A stretch of 64,000 nucleotides of DNA from Qipengyuania oceanensis (GTDB lineage Bacteria > Pseudomonadota > Alphaproteobacteria > Sphingomonadales > Sphingomonadaceae), in contig NZ_WTYN01000001.1 in NCBI RefSeq assembly GCF_009827535.1, positions 1,488,001 through 1,552,000 on the forward strand, read 5' to 3'. Every line of letters begins with the position of its first letter. The first letter of the stretch is position 1. This document shows positions 63,051-64,000 of the stretch, piece after piece. The notes under the pieces are model-generated. The model saw only the letters and a program-made list of their open reading frames with translations, was not told where the DNA came from and searched no databases. Made by a program: the position numbers and the translations under genes.

Positions 63051-63983
63051 TCAGCCGCCGTTCGGCAAGAGGACGAAGCCGGCGCGCGGGAAATGGAGCT
63101 GCATAGCGCCCAGATCGCCATCGTCGCGCGCAATGACGATCCTCTCGGGACTGGCGGCGACGAGCGTGCCCGCGATCGGATCGCGGCCGTAATCGTCGGC
63201 CATCACGACCACCTCTGCGCCGCTATCCATTCCGGAAGCCGAGACCGGATCATGCGCGACCGGGCAGGGGGCCGGTTCGCACTTGCGCGCGAGATCGAGG
63301 GCTTCGCTGCCGGTGATCTCGTTGCGCTCGCCCTGCCCGCATCCCGCCAGCCGTTCCCGCCATTTCGCTACCTGCGGCAGCCCCTCCAGCAGCTCTTCGG
63401 CGAGGTCGGGGAATGTGTTGGCCAGGAACCAGATGTTCATATGCGCCGCGACGTCGGCGATACCGGGCCGCTCGCCTGCGAGGAAGTCCGTGGAGTTCAG
63501 TGCTTGCTCGATCCACCCGGCAAACGCCCGCCATTGCGTTTTGGCAGGTTCCACCGCCCGTCCCATCGCCGCGACATCGAAGGGTCGGCCCGATAGCTTC
63601 TCGCGGTCGGCCACGAAACCGGGATCGACCCGGTCGCCCATGGAACCGAAGATGATCGCAACCGTCGGCGGAAAGAACAGCCGGTCGGCCCACAGGTTCA
63701 CCGCCCAGCCCGGACCTATGTCGGTCGCAGGCTCGGGATGCCGCCGCTCGATCTCGGCCATGATGACCTGGCTGTCGCAGTAGACGTCGGCCCCGATCTG
63801 CATCACCGGCGCGCGGCGATACCCGCCGGTGAGCGGCACAAGATCGGGTTTCGGCATCCGGTCGGGCATCTGCACCGAGTGCCAGGCCAGCCCCTTCATC
63901 CCGAGCAGTTCGCGCACCTTCTGCGAGAACGGCGAGCGATCGTAGTGATGCAGGACGATGTCTTCGGGGCCGGGCATCGGCAT
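63051..63983 (-). CDS. Glutathione S-transferase-family protein with C-terminal extension
   Basis: The 310-residue protein has an N-terminal GST domain: IVLHHYDRSPFSQKVRELLG with the candidate Ser, VYCDSQVIMAEIERRHPEP for glutathione binding, and a C-terminal helical part with PGIADVAAHMNIWF. About 95 extra residues follow (about 216-310, including DLARKCEPAPCPVAHDPVS and RIVIARDDGDLGAMQLHFP), which are not part of a normal GST. The function of the extension is unknown. An internal ATG at 63977 is a possible alternative start. Confidence 0.85.
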   Translation of the reverse strand: MPMPGPEDIVLHHYDRSPFSQKVRELLGMKGLAWHSVQMPDRMPKPDLVPLTGGYRRAPVMQIGADVYCDSQVIMAEIERRHPEPATDIGPGWAVNLWADRLFFPPTVAIIFGSMGDRVDPGFVADREKLSGRPFDVAAMGRAVEPAKTQWRAFAGWIEQALNSTDFLAGERPGIADVAAHMNIWFLANTFPDLAEELLEGLPQVAKWRERLAGCGQGERNEITGSEALDLARKCEPAPCPVAHDPVSASGMDSGAEVVVMADDYGRDPIAGTLVAASPERIVIARDDGDLGAMQLHFPRAGFVLLPNGG

Positions 63984-64000
63984 GGTCTCCTGCTAGTCCT

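Overview
The window looks like a chromosomal stretch of an alphaproteobacterium of the Sphingomonadales, most like Erythrobacteraceae (Erythrobacter/Qipengyuania/Porphyrobacter). This rests on high GC, alphaproteobacterial small families (a GapR/DUF2312 protein, DUF1244, a DUF6961-like protein), and the style of the housekeeping genes. The species assignment is inference; no 16S gene is present.

Bases 1 to about 9200 are the right end of an integrated element. It carries a copper-resistance cluster: the 3' end of a copA multicopper oxidase, copB, and four small envelope genes, most with Met/His-rich segments. A regulatory block follows (an HTH protein overlapping an AlpA-type excision regulator, with a 21-bp periodic repeat upstream). 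Then come a lytic transglycosylase, a membrane-anchored nuclease, two tiny genes, and a tyrosine integrase next to tRNA-Leu(CAG), the likely integration site. The left end lies outside the window.

Bases 9461-40573 are core chromosome: SPFH/NfeD membrane proteins, a lipoprotein quinohaemoprotein alcohol dehydrogenase followed by an aldehyde dehydrogenase, and a leftward cluster lysC-purT-nitronate monooxygenase-purU. PurU would supply formate to PurT, but purU has an in-frame TAA at its third codon. Next come ubiG, a PilZ-like protein, GDPD phosphodiesterase plus deaminase, an MFS transporter, a carboxylesterase, ruvC-DUF3147-yebC, a CPBP protease, gapR, pyruvate kinase, an oxidoreductase, gltX, and a large GGDEF/EAL protein.

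Bases 40600-56366 hold transcription and ribosomal genes in an unusual layout. rpoB and rpoC are on the minus strand with a small membrane-protein gene wedged between them. They have their own sigma-70-like promoter and a terminator-like hairpin in the leader. rplJ-rplL lie 5.9 kb away on the plus strand. Between the two blocks are an ankyrin lipoprotein, a peptide-DUF2975-HTH module, a translationally coupled metallophosphatase/kinase-like pair, an SdiA-regulated-like lipoprotein and a DUF4956 membrane protein.

Bases 56500-64000 carry a DUF305-LVIVD fusion protein, a PagL-like lipid A deacylase, a MATE transporter, groES-groEL behind a CIRCE operator and a heat-shock-like promoter, and an extended glutathione S-transferase. 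No rRNA, CRISPR array or complete insertion sequence was seen.
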